Assembly (NCBI RefSeq): GCF_021655095.1
Contig: NZ_PPXW01000001.1
Coordinates: 1,458,632 to 1,522,631, forward strand
Direction: 5' to 3'
DNA length: 64,000 bases
Origin: Clostridium sp. Cult1
GTDB lineage: Bacteria; Bacillota; Clostridia; Tissierellales; Tepidimicrobiaceae
This document shows, piece after piece, positions 26,090-33,771 of this stretch (the first letter of the stretch is position 1; each line of letters opens with the position of its first letter). The notes beneath the pieces were generated by a model, which saw only the letters and a list, made by a program, of their open reading frames with translations, was not told the origin of the DNA and did not search any database. A program made the position numbers and the translations under genes.

Positions 26090-26929
26090 ATGAAAACAAA
26101 AATAACAACATTGGACTTTAAAAAAATGAAAAAAGAAGGTAAAAAACTTAGAATGGTCACTGCCTATGACTATCAAATGGCTGCCTTAGTAGATAAGTCA
26201 GACATAGAATTAATATTAGTAGGTGATTCCTTAGGAATGGTTATGTTGGGATACGAAGGAACTATTAAGGTAACTATGGAAGATATGATTCACCATATTA
26301 AACCGGTGGTTAAAGGAGCACCTAATACTTTTATTGTTGGAGATTTACCCTTTGGCGCCTATAATGTAAGTGTGGAAAAAGCAGTGGAAAATGCCATAAG
26401 GTTAATGAAAGAAGGGGGTTGTGACTGTATAAAACTAGAAGGCGGAGTGAATGTGGCAGATAAGATAGAGGCAATAGTAGCAGCAGGAATACCGGTAATG
26501 GGCCATATAGGTTTGACACCCCAGACTAGCTCTCAATTAGGTGGGTTTAAAGTACAAGGTAAAGATGTAAAAGCAGCTAAGAGGATACTTGAAGATGCAA
26601 AAGCAGTGGAAGCTGCAGGTGCTTTTTCTGTAGTTGTAGAATGTGTACCTGCTCAAATGGGAAAACTAATAACTGAAACCCTAGAAATATCTACAATAGG
26701 GATTGGAGCAGGTGTACATTGTGATGGACAAGTATTAGTTACACAGGATATGATAGGAATGTTTGACCAATTTGTACCTAAATTTGTTAAACAATATGCC
26801 GATGTTGGAAATATTATATTGGAAGCCTTTAATGCATATGGGAAAGAAGTCCGGGAAGAGAAATTCCCGGAAGATATTCACAGTTTCAATATGAAACAGG
26901 AGGTATTAGACCAGCTAATGAAGCAATAG
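26090..26929 (+). CDS. panB: 3-methyl-2-oxobutanoate hydroxymethyltransferase, PanB
   Basis: 279 residues. 'LVGDSLGMVMLG' carries Mg ligand Asp46, 'VGDLPFGAY' Asp85, 'IKLEGG' the Mg/Glu site, and 'VVECVPA' the catalytic Glu. PanB transfers a hydroxymethyl group from methylene-THF to 2-oxoisovalerate; the reaction is reversible. GAAAGGGGA before ATG 26090 decides the start over TTG 26072. As last gene of the cluster with no panC or panD, it may run in the cleavage direction, giving 2-oxoisovalerate plus methylene-THF (inference); an ordinary biosynthetic role is the alternative. Confidence 0.92.
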   Translation: MKTKITTLDFKKMKKEGKKLRMVTAYDYQMAALVDKSDIELILVGDSLGMVMLGYEGTIKVTMEDMIHHIKPVVKGAPNTFIVGDLPFGAYNVSVEKAVENAIRLMKEGGCDCIKLEGGVNVADKIEAIVAAGIPVMGHIGLTPQTSSQLGGFKVQGKDVKAAKRILEDAKAVEAAGAFSVVVECVPAQMGKLITETLEISTIGIGAGVHCDGQVLVTQDMIGMFDQFVPKFVKQYADVGNIILEAFNAYGKEVREEKFPEDIHSFNMKQEVLDQLMKQ

Positions 26930-26947
26930 CGACAAAAACCCACCTTA

Positions 26948-26990
26948 ACTCCCTCTTATTTCAATATAAAATGAGAGGGAGTCTTTGTTT
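26948..26990 (+). terminator. intrinsic terminator after panB
   Basis: ACTCCCTCT (26948-26956) pairs with AGAGGGAGT (26974-26982), followed by CTTTGTTT. Marks the end of the 13-kb catabolic cluster. Confidence 0.8.
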
Positions 26991-27016
26991 ATAGGTAGTA
27001 TTAAAAAAACCTATAC

Positions 27017-27073
27017 AATCTATACTTACATAGATTTTATTAATTGGAATAAAAGGATTAATTATGCTAAAAT
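27017..27073 (+). promoter_or_regulatory. putative promoter and palindrome before the ribose-type ABC operon
   Basis: AATCTA-n8-TAGATT (27017-27036) is a perfect 6-bp inverted repeat just upstream of TTGGAA (27044-27049), 18 bases, TAAAAT (27068-27073). No regulator gene is adjacent. Confidence 0.4.
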
Positions 27074-27115
27074 AGCTAAAGGTTCAAGAATAATAAGGAT
27101 AATAAGGAGAAAGTT

Positions 27116-27895
27116 ATGGAAGAGCCAAAGGGAAATATAGTATTTGCATCCTTAAAAAATATTTCAAAGAGTTTTGGAAAAGTAAATGCTTTAAAGAATG
27201 TAACTATGGAAATTGAAAAGAATAAAATAACAGCAATAGTTGGAGATAATGGTTCTGGTAAAAGTACCCTTATTAAAATTCTATCTGGTACTATAAGACC
27301 GGATAGTGGGAGTATATACATAGAGGATAATCTTTACAAATATATCACACCTAAACTAGCTTATGAAAAAGGTATAGCAACAGTTTATCAAGATTTGGCT
27401 TTAGATAATTTTAGGGATGTGACCGGAAATATTTTTTTAGGTAAGGAGATAACTAAATTCGGTTTTATATTGGATTATGAAAAGATGTATAGAGAAACTG
27501 AGTTTCTACTAAAAAACCTTAATATAAATATTCCTTATTTAAAAACACCTGTAGGTTATTTGTCAGGAGGCCAGAGGCAGTCTGTGGCAATTGGAAGGGC
27601 TGTTTACCAGGGGAAAAAACTAATAATTTTTGATGAGCCAACAGCTGCCATGGGGGTAAAGGAATCTACAGCAGCTAATCACTTGATAAAATCGTTACCT
27701 GATAAAGGATTTGCAGTACTAATTATAAGTCATGATATATATCAGGTATTTGATATATCTGATAGAATTTTTATTCTGGAACATGGTGAAGTAGTTGATG
27801 ATGTAATGAAAAACCAAGTTACACCGCAGGAACTAAGGGAGAGAATTAGCCTTGGGGCTAAGAATTGTTTAAGAGAGAGTGAATGTATTGATTAA
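27116..27895 (+). CDS. single-domain ATP-binding protein of a ribose/nucleoside-type ABC importer
   Basis: 259 residues with Walker A 'GDNGSGKST', Q-loop 'ATVYQDLAL', signature 'LSGGQRQSVAIGRAVYQG', Walker B 'LIIFDEPTAAMGV' and switch His 'IISHD'. 'EKGIATVYQDLA' is typical of RbsA/MglA-type domains, but those usually carry two fused ATPase domains; this has one, as in Frc/AraG-like short versions. The permease start overlaps its end by 17 bases. Confidence 0.9.
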   Translation: MEEPKGNIVFASLKNISKSFGKVNALKNVTMEIEKNKITAIVGDNGSGKSTLIKILSGTIRPDSGSIYIEDNLYKYITPKLAYEKGIATVYQDLALDNFRDVTGNIFLGKEITKFGFILDYEKMYRETEFLLKNLNINIPYLKTPVGYLSGGQRQSVAIGRAVYQGKKLIIFDEPTAAMGVKESTAANHLIKSLPDKGFAVLIISHDIYQVFDISDRIFILEHGEVVDDVMKNQVTPQELRERISLGAKNCLRESECID

Positions 27896-28856
27896 AGAAT
27901 ATGATAAGAAGTCTGTTGGAATAGAAAAACCTTTTACACAATTATTTTTACTTGGAATTATGATTTTATTAGTTATATTTTTGTCAATAAAATCTCCATA
28001 TTTTCTTACTTGGAATAATTTAAGAAATATACTTGACCATACTTCAACACAGTTAATAATGGCCATAGGAATGACTTTCGTGATTTCTTCTGGAGGTATT
28101 GATTTATCTGTAGGAAGTATTGTTGCACTAACTGGAATATGTATTGGATTAATGCTAAAGGGTGGAGTATCTGTAGTGTTGTCATCTATAATAGGGGTTT
28201 TAATAGGTGGGATATTAGGTGCTATTAATGGTGTTATTATTTCAAAGCTTAAAATAGCTCCTTTTATTGTGACTATAGGTAGTATGTCCCTATTTAGAGG
28301 AATTAGCTTGGTAATAACAGAGGGTATGCCAATATACGGTTTTCCTCCCCAAATTACATATTTTGGAAAAGGGGATCTTGGTAAGATCAATCCTCCAATA
28401 ATATTAGGAATATTTATGGCTATACTCTCTGTTTTTTTACTTAAATATACAAAATGGGGACAATATAGCCTTGCTCTAGGTGGAAATGAGGAGGCCTTAA
28501 GACGAGTAGGGGTTTCTGTTAATTTTTACAAGACAACAATTTACATATTTTCTGGATTAATGGCTGGATTAGCAGGATTAATCTATATATCAAGGCTTAA
28601 TGCAGCTGAACCTAATGCAGGGTTTATGCTAGAATCAGATATTATTGCTGCTGTCATTTTAGGAGGAACTTCTATGAAAGGAGGTAAAGCTAGTATTGGT
28701 GGTACAGTAATAGCTTGCCTTCTGTTAGGAGTAGTTAGAAATGGTCTAACTTTATTGAGTATTTCTTCATATTATCAGCAGTTGTTCATAGGGGCAATCA
28801 TTATCATATCTGTATCAATATCAGAAATAAGGCAAAGAAGACAGATACAGATTTGA
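27879..28856 (+). CDS. ribose-type ABC importer permease (RbsC-like)
   Basis: 325 residues, eight to ten helices. 'QLIMAIGMTFVISSGGIDLS', 'GSIVALTGI', 'LGAINGVIISKLKIAPFIVT' and 'ILGGTSMKGGKASIGGT' are RbsC-family blocks. GTG 27879 is used; TTG 27888 is possible. Pairs with the ATPase and binding lipoprotein beside it. Confidence 0.9.
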   Translation: MNVLIKEYDKKSVGIEKPFTQLFLLGIMILLVIFLSIKSPYFLTWNNLRNILDHTSTQLIMAIGMTFVISSGGIDLSVGSIVALTGICIGLMLKGGVSVVLSSIIGVLIGGILGAINGVIISKLKIAPFIVTIGSMSLFRGISLVITEGMPIYGFPPQITYFGKGDLGKINPPIILGIFMAILSVFLLKYTKWGQYSLALGGNEEALRRVGVSVNFYKTTIYIFSGLMAGLAGLIYISRLNAAEPNAGFMLESDIIAAVILGGTSMKGGKASIGGTVIACLLLGVVRNGLTLLSISSYYQQLFIGAIIIISVSISEIRQRRQIQI

Positions 28857-28897
28857 TAATTGCAGAAAACATATTTTAAAGGAGATGAAGTAATAAA

Positions 28898-29998
28898 ATG
28901 AAAAAAGTTATATCATTAGTATTAGTTTTAACTATGTTAATTAGCATGCTAATTGGTTGTACGTCTAAGGATATGGAAACTACAGAATTAGATAGTACAA
29001 AGGATGCAGAAGAAATGGATTTAGTAGAAGAAAATAATAGTGAAGAGGAAGGTAATTCTAAAATTGCTGAAATGGAAGAAATATTAATGGATCAATTGGA
29101 ACCAATGCCAGAACTTGATGGAGGAGAAAAAATTGGTGTTTTAATAATTTCTCTTACTAATCCCTTCTGGTCAAATATGAAGGATAAATATGAAAAGGCT
29201 GGAGAAGAATTAGGAATTGAAGTAGAAGTGCTATCTGCACCTACAGAAGGTGATACTACTTCCCAACTTGAGACATTAGATGGAATGATAGTGAAGGATT
29301 ACGATGCTATTATATTTTCACCAATAGATGGTAACAATTTAATTCCAGGGCTATTAAGAGCTAATCAAGCTAATGTACCCGTAATAAATTTAGGGCCTGG
29401 AGTAAATCAAGATGCATTAAAAGAACAAGGTGGACATGTGGATGGCATTATTACTGTGGATTTCGAGAATCAAGGTAAAATGGTTGCCGAAGATATGTTA
29501 AAACAAATGCCTGATGGTGGCAAAGTAGCAATAATACAAGGTATCCCTGGAGCTGGACAGAGTGAAGGTCGTACTAAAGGAGCAAAAGAGGTCTTTGAAA
29601 ACACAGAAGGTGTTGAAATTGTAAGTATTCAACCTGGGAATTGGGATAGAAATACAGCTTATAATATTGCTACAGATCTTATTCAAGCTCATCCAGATTT
29701 AAAAGGAATATTTGCTTGTAATGATGTAATGGCTCTTGCTGCAGTAGAAGCTTTAGAAACAGCTGATAAAAAGGATGGAATTATAGTATATGGTGTAGAT
29801 TTTACAGAAGAGGCACAGGTAGCTATAAAGGAAGGGCGTCTTGATGGTTCTATTACCTATTCTCCATCGGTATATACAAAAGCAGCTTTGCTTTTATCTC
29901 TAAAAATTGTTCAAGGTGAAGAAGTGGAAGGCCCAGTATACTCTCCCCTTGCAGTGGTAAATAAGGAGAATATAAATGATTTTGACGGATGGAAATAG
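28898..29998 (+). CDS. ribose-type substrate-binding lipoprotein
   Basis: 366 residues. Lipobox 'LISMLIGC', a long acidic linker to about residue 70, then a periplasmic-binding-protein type 1 domain: 'GVLIISLTNPFWSNMKDKYE', 'DYDAIIFSPIDGNNLIPG', 'IIQGIPGAGQSEGRTKGA' and 'GIFACNDVMALAAVEAL'. It resembles RbsB-type sugar binders. The coupled downstream glycosidase homologue suggests a nucleoside or C-nucleoside such as pseudouridine. Its last 23 bases overlap that gene. Confidence 0.9.
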   Translation: MKKVISLVLVLTMLISMLIGCTSKDMETTELDSTKDAEEMDLVEENNSEEEGNSKIAEMEEILMDQLEPMPELDGGEKIGVLIISLTNPFWSNMKDKYEKAGEELGIEVEVLSAPTEGDTTSQLETLDGMIVKDYDAIIFSPIDGNNLIPGLLRANQANVPVINLGPGVNQDALKEQGGHVDGIITVDFENQGKMVAEDMLKQMPDGGKVAIIQGIPGAGQSEGRTKGAKEVFENTEGVEIVSIQPGNWDRNTAYNIATDLIQAHPDLKGIFACNDVMALAAVEALETADKKDGIIVYGVDFTEEAQVAIKEGRLDGSITYSPSVYTKAALLLSLKIVQGEEVEGPVYSPLAVVNKENINDFDGWK

Positions 29999-30785
29999 AC
30001 CTAAAAACTACTTGGTAGAAACGGCTTTGTTAGGCCATGGCCTTATATCCGTAGAGGATTATGAGATATTATCTGCTTGGCCCAAAGGAGCAATGTTAGC
30101 TTGGATGGAAAAGGGAAAAATACGCATAGGAACCATTGAGGAGTTCATCACATCAAGACAGGAAAGGGATAGCTGGACTAGACTTGATGGCCGTAAGGTT
30201 AAAGAAGAGTGTAATACTAATATAAACGCCTATCTTACAGCTTCAGGTACTATGGCAGTAGCCAAAGAAATAGGCTGCCCGGTAGTAGTTTCAGCTGGTA
30301 TAGGAGGAATAGGAGATATTAAAGAGGAAAGGCTTTGTTATGACTTACCTGCTCTTTCCCAAATGGATATTACCCTTGTGGCTACATCACCTAAAGATAT
30401 GCTAGATATAGAAGGGACTTTAAACTGGCTTAAGGATCACGGGGTAAATATATTAGGGTTTGAAACAGAATATTGTGATGGATATATATTAAGTCTTAAG
30501 CCTTATAGGCTATTAAAGAAATTATCCTATGAAGATGCAAATCAATTGGAATATGGTTGTAATCTAGTTTTAAATCCAATACCTAAGGATCAACGCTTGA
30601 AAGATGGATCTTTTTTAGAGGAAGCTATTAGAGCTGGTAAAGAAGCTGAAGAAAAAGGACAACATTATCATCCAGCAGCTAATGCTTGTTTTGATAGACT
30701 GAGTTTTGGTTTATCATCAAAAATTCAACTTGAATCTTTAATTTCTAATATAAAATTAGCAGAGATAATAACTGAGAATAGATAG
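29976..30785 (+). CDS. divergent pseudouridine-5'-phosphate glycosidase (PsuG/IndA) family protein
   Basis: 269 residues. 'VETALLGHG' matches the PsuG start region with the catalytic Glu (here E15), 'VVVSAGIGGIGDI' the ATGGIGG segment, 'VATSPKDMLDIEGTL' the Schiff-base Lys region (K140), and 'NLVLNPIP' the C-terminal signature. By my alignment from memory, two other active-site residues of E. coli PsuG, Lys93 and Asp149, become Arg and Leu. No pseudouridine kinase is nearby. So it is probably a C-glycosidase-like lyase on a related nucleoside or sugar phosphate, imported by the coupled ABC system. Confidence 0.7.
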   Translation: MILTDGNRPKNYLVETALLGHGLISVEDYEILSAWPKGAMLAWMEKGKIRIGTIEEFITSRQERDSWTRLDGRKVKEECNTNINAYLTASGTMAVAKEIGCPVVVSAGIGGIGDIKEERLCYDLPALSQMDITLVATSPKDMLDIEGTLNWLKDHGVNILGFETEYCDGYILSLKPYRLLKKLSYEDANQLEYGCNLVLNPIPKDQRLKDGSFLEEAIRAGKEAEEKGQHYHPAANACFDRLSFGLSSKIQLESLISNIKLAEIITENR

Positions 30786-30792
30786 TATAAGG

Positions 30793-30838
30793 AAATCAAG
30801 TGGCAAAAAATTTTTGCCATTTGATTTTTGATATTTTT
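30793..30838 (+). terminator. intrinsic terminator after the PsuG-like gene
   Basis: A 17-bp stem with one G-T wobble (30793-30809 with 30811-30827) and a T-rich tail. Confidence 0.8.
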
Positions 30839-30844
30839 TTGATA

Positions 30845-30873
30845 TTGACAATACCAAATAATTAACATATAAT
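30845..30873 (+). promoter_or_regulatory. consensus promoter of the Rrf2 gene
   Basis: TTGACA (30845-30850), 17-base spacer, TATAAT (30868-30873): a full consensus match, implying strong basal transcription that needs repression. Confidence 0.85.
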
Positions 30874-30875
30874 GA

Positions 30876-30900
30876 AAGTACACTAAATTGGTATAACTTT
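30876..30900. promoter_or_regulatory. candidate Rrf2 operator, copy 1 (autoregulation)
   Basis: AAGTACACTAAATTGG followed by TATAACTTT, directly after the -10 box and over the expected transcription start. A close copy lies before cooS at 31367. The site has partial dyad symmetry. Confidence 0.65.
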
Positions 30901-30917
30901 AAACAAGGAGAAGATCA

Positions 30918-31334
30918 ATGAGAATAACTCAAGAAGCAGATTATGCTCTAAGAGCTGTATATTATCTATGTACAATGGAGTCAGGAGCTAGGGTAAGTGC
31001 AAATATAATAGCAGAGGAACAAAATATACCTGTTAGATTTTTATTAAAATTACTACAGAAATTGAGAAATGCAGGATTGGTAGAATCTTTTATGGGGGTA
31101 AATGGAGGATATGTTTTAAATAGAAAACCGCAGGATATAACTTTATTAGATGTGGTAGAAGCCGTAGATGGGCCTATTTATATAAATAGATGTCTATACG
31201 ACCCAGAGGAATGTAATAATATTGGTGTAAAAAATTGTTCTATTCATAAAGCTTTATATCATGTTCAAGAGAATTTAAAAAAGGATTTAGAATCCATTAA
31301 TTTTCAAACCATTTTAGATGATTATAAAATATAG
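30918..31334 (+). CDS. Rrf2/IscR-family regulator of the CODH operon
   Basis: 138 residues. N-terminal winged helix 'RITQEADYALRAVYYL', 'LKLLQKLRNAGLVESFMGVN' and 'GGYVLNRKPQDITLLDVVEA' follow Rrf2/IscR. Three cysteines, C92, C99 and C107, occupy the Fe-S cluster region, so it could sense iron-sulfur status, redox state, NO or CO. It is followed by its own terminator, then cooS; matching operator sites lie before both genes. A role as repressor of itself and regulator of cooSF is inferred. Confidence 0.92.
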   Translation: MRITQEADYALRAVYYLCTMESGARVSANIIAEEQNIPVRFLLKLLQKLRNAGLVESFMGVNGGYVLNRKPQDITLLDVVEAVDGPIYINRCLYDPEECNNIGVKNCSIHKALYHVQENLKKDLESINFQTILDDYKI

Positions 31335-31360
31335 GAAGTGTATAACTTCCATATATTTTT
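31334..31360 (+). terminator. intrinsic terminator after the Rrf2 gene
   Basis: GGAAGT (31334-31339) pairs with ACTTCC (31345-31350), then ATATATTTTT. A short stem, so partial read-through into cooS is possible. Confidence 0.65.
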
Positions 31361-31366
31361 AAATAA

Positions 31367-31407
31367 AAGTACACCAAAGTGGTAAACGTTAACATGATAA
31401 GTATAAT
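31367..31407 (+). promoter_or_regulatory. cooS promoter with Rrf2 operator, copy 2
   Basis: AAGTACACCAAAGTGG plus TAAACGTT (31367-31390) repeats the motif at 30876 with few changes. TATAAT lies at 31402-31407; the matching -35 position (31379-31384, GTGGTA) is weak and falls inside the operator, so the regulator would compete with or aid polymerase there. Confidence 0.65.
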
Positions 31408-31424
31408 ATTAAGGGGGTATTTTT

Positions 31425-33308
31425 ATGGCTTTGAAAATGAAAGCTGCTACTTGCAATTCTGCAGATAAAATATTGGAAAATTTTATTGCAGAATTGGAAT
31501 TTGACACCTGTCATCATAGGATAGAGACTCAGGATATTAAATGTGGGTTTGGACTCCAAGGAGTTTGTTGTAAACTTTGCGCTAATGGACCCTGTAGGAT
31601 TACTCCAGATGCTCCAAAAGGGGTATGTGGTGCTACATCGGATACTATTGTAGCTAGGAATTTTTTAAGAGCAGTTACTGCTGGATCCGCTTGTTATCTC
31701 CATATAGTAGAGAATGCTGCTTGGAATTTAAAAGAAACTGGAGAAAAAAAGGGAGAGATAAGGGGCAAGAATACTTTAAATCAATTAGCTGAACTATTTG
31801 AAATTGATGGAGGAGGTTATCATCAGAAAGCAGTTAAAATTGGCGAAAAGGTATTGGAGGATTTATACAAACCTAGATTTAAGGAAATGGAATTAGTAGA
31901 AAAACTAGCCTATGAACCACGATACGAAAGATGGCAAGAACTAGGCATATTACCGGGAGGAGCAAAATCAGAAGTCTTTGATTCCTTAGTAAAAACCTCT
32001 ACTAACCTTAATAGTGATCCTGTAGATATGTTGTTACACGCTTTAAATCTTGGTATTTCCACCGGATTATATGGGTTATTTTTAACAAACAAACTGAACG
32101 ATATAATGCTAGGAGAGCCTCAGATAAGACCTGCTAGTGTAGGGTTTAAGGTTTTAGATCCAGACTATATAAATATCATGATTACTGGTCATCAGCATTC
32201 TTTATTCTCCCACCTTCAAGAGGCTTTAGTTTCATATTATGCAAAGGAAAAAGCTAAGGAGGTTGGGGCAAAGGGATTTAAATTAGTTGGTTCAACCTGT
32301 GTTGGTCAAGATTTACAGTTAAGGGGAGAACATTATCAGGATGTATTTTCCGGTCATTCTGGAAACAATTTTACTAGTGAGGCTCTAATTGCTACTGGTG
32401 GTATAGATTTGATTTTATCTGAGTTTAACTGTACTTTTCCAGGTATAGAGCCTATTTCTGAAGAATTAATGGTGAAGATGATATGTATTGATGATGTGGC
32501 TAAAAAGCAGAAGGCAGAATTTGTTCAGTATTCCTATGAAGATAGGGAAAACATTTCTCTCTATGTAATAGAAGAAGGGATAAAAAGCTATAAGAATAGA
32601 AGAAATAAAATAAAGATAAATATGCCAGCTAATCATGGAAATGATGATACCTTAACTGGAATTAGCGAGGATTCATTGAGGGAATTTTTAGGAGGTAGTT
32701 ATAAGCCGTTAATAGATTTAATAGTAGCAGGTAAGATAAAAGGGGTTGCAGGAATCGTTGGTTGTTCCAATCTGGTTTCAGGCGGGCATGATGTATTTAC
32801 CGTTGAACTTACAAAGGAACTTATAAAAAGGGATATTATAGTTTTATCAGCAGGATGTTCTAGTGGAGGTTTAGAAAATGTTGGACTTATGTCTCCACAG
32901 GCAGCAGTATTAGCTGGAGATAGTTTAAGAAGCATATGTGAACAATTAGGCATTCCTCCAGTATTAAACTTTGGTCCCTGTTTATCTATTGGAAGGTTGG
33001 AAGCCGTTGCTACAGAATTAGCTAGAATACTTAATATAGATTTGCCACAACTGCCACTTATTCTTTCTGCGCCTCAATGGTTAGAAGAACAGGCTTTAGC
33101 AGATGGTGCTTTTGCTCTTGCTTTAGGGTTACCTCTACATTTAGCGAAACCACCTTATATAACTGGCAGTAAAATAGTTACTAAAGTTTTGACTGAAGAC
33201 TTGGAAGAATTAACAGGTGGTAAGTTAATCATGGACGATGATGTCTTAAGTACAGCAGATAAATTAGAAAATATTATCCTATCTAAAAGAAATGCCTTGG
33301 GTATTTAA
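31425..33308 (+). CDS. cooS: anaerobic Ni-carbon monoxide dehydrogenase catalytic subunit, CooS (variant)
   Basis: 627 residues, normal CooS length. The D-cluster (C40, C48) and B-cluster (C49, C52, C57, C68) cysteines are in 'CGFGLQGVCCKLCANGPCR'. C-cluster ligands are all findable: H256 ('TGHQHS'), C292, C336 ('FNCTFPG'), C447 ('VGCSNL'), C478 ('AGCSSGG') and C519 ('FGPCLS'). However, the His-rich 'AHSDHG'-type segment of well-studied CODHs reads 'ACYLHIVENAAW' here, and the Lys563-like position near 'EEQALADGAF' looks like Gln. Encoded with CooF and an FAD/NAD oxidoreductase, it likely couples CO oxidation or CO2 reduction to NAD(P); catalysis may be altered. Confidence 0.92.
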   Translation: MALKMKAATCNSADKILENFIAELEFDTCHHRIETQDIKCGFGLQGVCCKLCANGPCRITPDAPKGVCGATSDTIVARNFLRAVTAGSACYLHIVENAAWNLKETGEKKGEIRGKNTLNQLAELFEIDGGGYHQKAVKIGEKVLEDLYKPRFKEMELVEKLAYEPRYERWQELGILPGGAKSEVFDSLVKTSTNLNSDPVDMLLHALNLGISTGLYGLFLTNKLNDIMLGEPQIRPASVGFKVLDPDYINIMITGHQHSLFSHLQEALVSYYAKEKAKEVGAKGFKLVGSTCVGQDLQLRGEHYQDVFSGHSGNNFTSEALIATGGIDLILSEFNCTFPGIEPISEELMVKMICIDDVAKKQKAEFVQYSYEDRENISLYVIEEGIKSYKNRRNKIKINMPANHGNDDTLTGISEDSLREFLGGSYKPLIDLIVAGKIKGVAGIVGCSNLVSGGHDVFTVELTKELIKRDIIVLSAGCSSGGLENVGLMSPQAAVLAGDSLRSICEQLGIPPVLNFGPCLSIGRLEAVATELARILNIDLPQLPLILSAPQWLEEQALADGAFALALGLPLHLAKPPYITGSKIVTKVLTEDLEELTGGKLIMDDDVLSTADKLENIILSKRNALGI

Positions 33309-33321
33309 AGGGGGATTAGAG

Positions 33322-33771
33322 ATGAAAAGGATAATGATCGATAAGGATAAATGTATGGCCTGTCTTGGTTGTGTATTAGGATGTATGGCTGAACACAATG
33401 AAAAGGGGAAGTCTATTTATGATTTGGATTTAGAAGATAGGACTAACGAAAGTAGAAATCATATAGAGTTAGATCATAAGCAAAATCCCATTCCCATTGT
33501 ATGCCGTCACTGTCAGGAACCAGAGTGTGCAATTACCTGCATGAGTGGTGCCATGACTAAAAATGATGAAACGGGATTAGTAGAGTACGATAAAGATAAA
33601 TGTGCAGCTTGCTTTATGTGTGTAATGTCCTGTCCCTATGGGGTTTTAAAGCCAGACAGAGTAAATAAGGAAGTCATTATGAAATGCGATATGTGCGATA
33701 ACAAGGATACTCCAAGATGTGTAGAATTCTGCCCTACTAAAGCATTGTATACAGTGGAGGTGATGGAATGA
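33322..33771 (+). CDS. cooF: CooF-like polyferredoxin with four 4Fe-4S sites
   Basis: 149 residues with four cysteine groups: 'CMACLGCVLGC', 'CRHCQEPECAITC', 'CAACFMCVMSCP' and 'CDMCDNKDTPRCVEFCP'. This is the DMSO-reductase-B/CooF type electron carrier, taking electrons from CooS. An upstream ATG at 33292 lies inside cooS, but AAAGGGGGA at 33307-33315 supports ATG 33322. Its stop overlaps the next start (ATGA). Confidence 0.92.
   Translation: MKRIMIDKDKCMACLGCVLGCMAEHNEKGKSIYDLDLEDRTNESRNHIELDHKQNPIPIVCRHCQEPECAITCMSGAMTKNDETGLVEYDKDKCAACFMCVMSCPYGVLKPDRVNKEVIMKCDMCDNKDTPRCVEFCPTKALYTVEVME

Noticed and set aside
18064-26929. Ordinary pantothenate biosynthesis operon (panE, panB)
   Set aside because: panC and panD are absent and the genes sit with an importer, amidases and catabolic enzymes under an IclR regulator. 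It cannot be fully excluded without the rest of the genome.
27869-28390. 173-codon minus-strand frame opposite the RbsC-like permease
   Set aside because: Antisense of a membrane protein gene; no start signals or motif.
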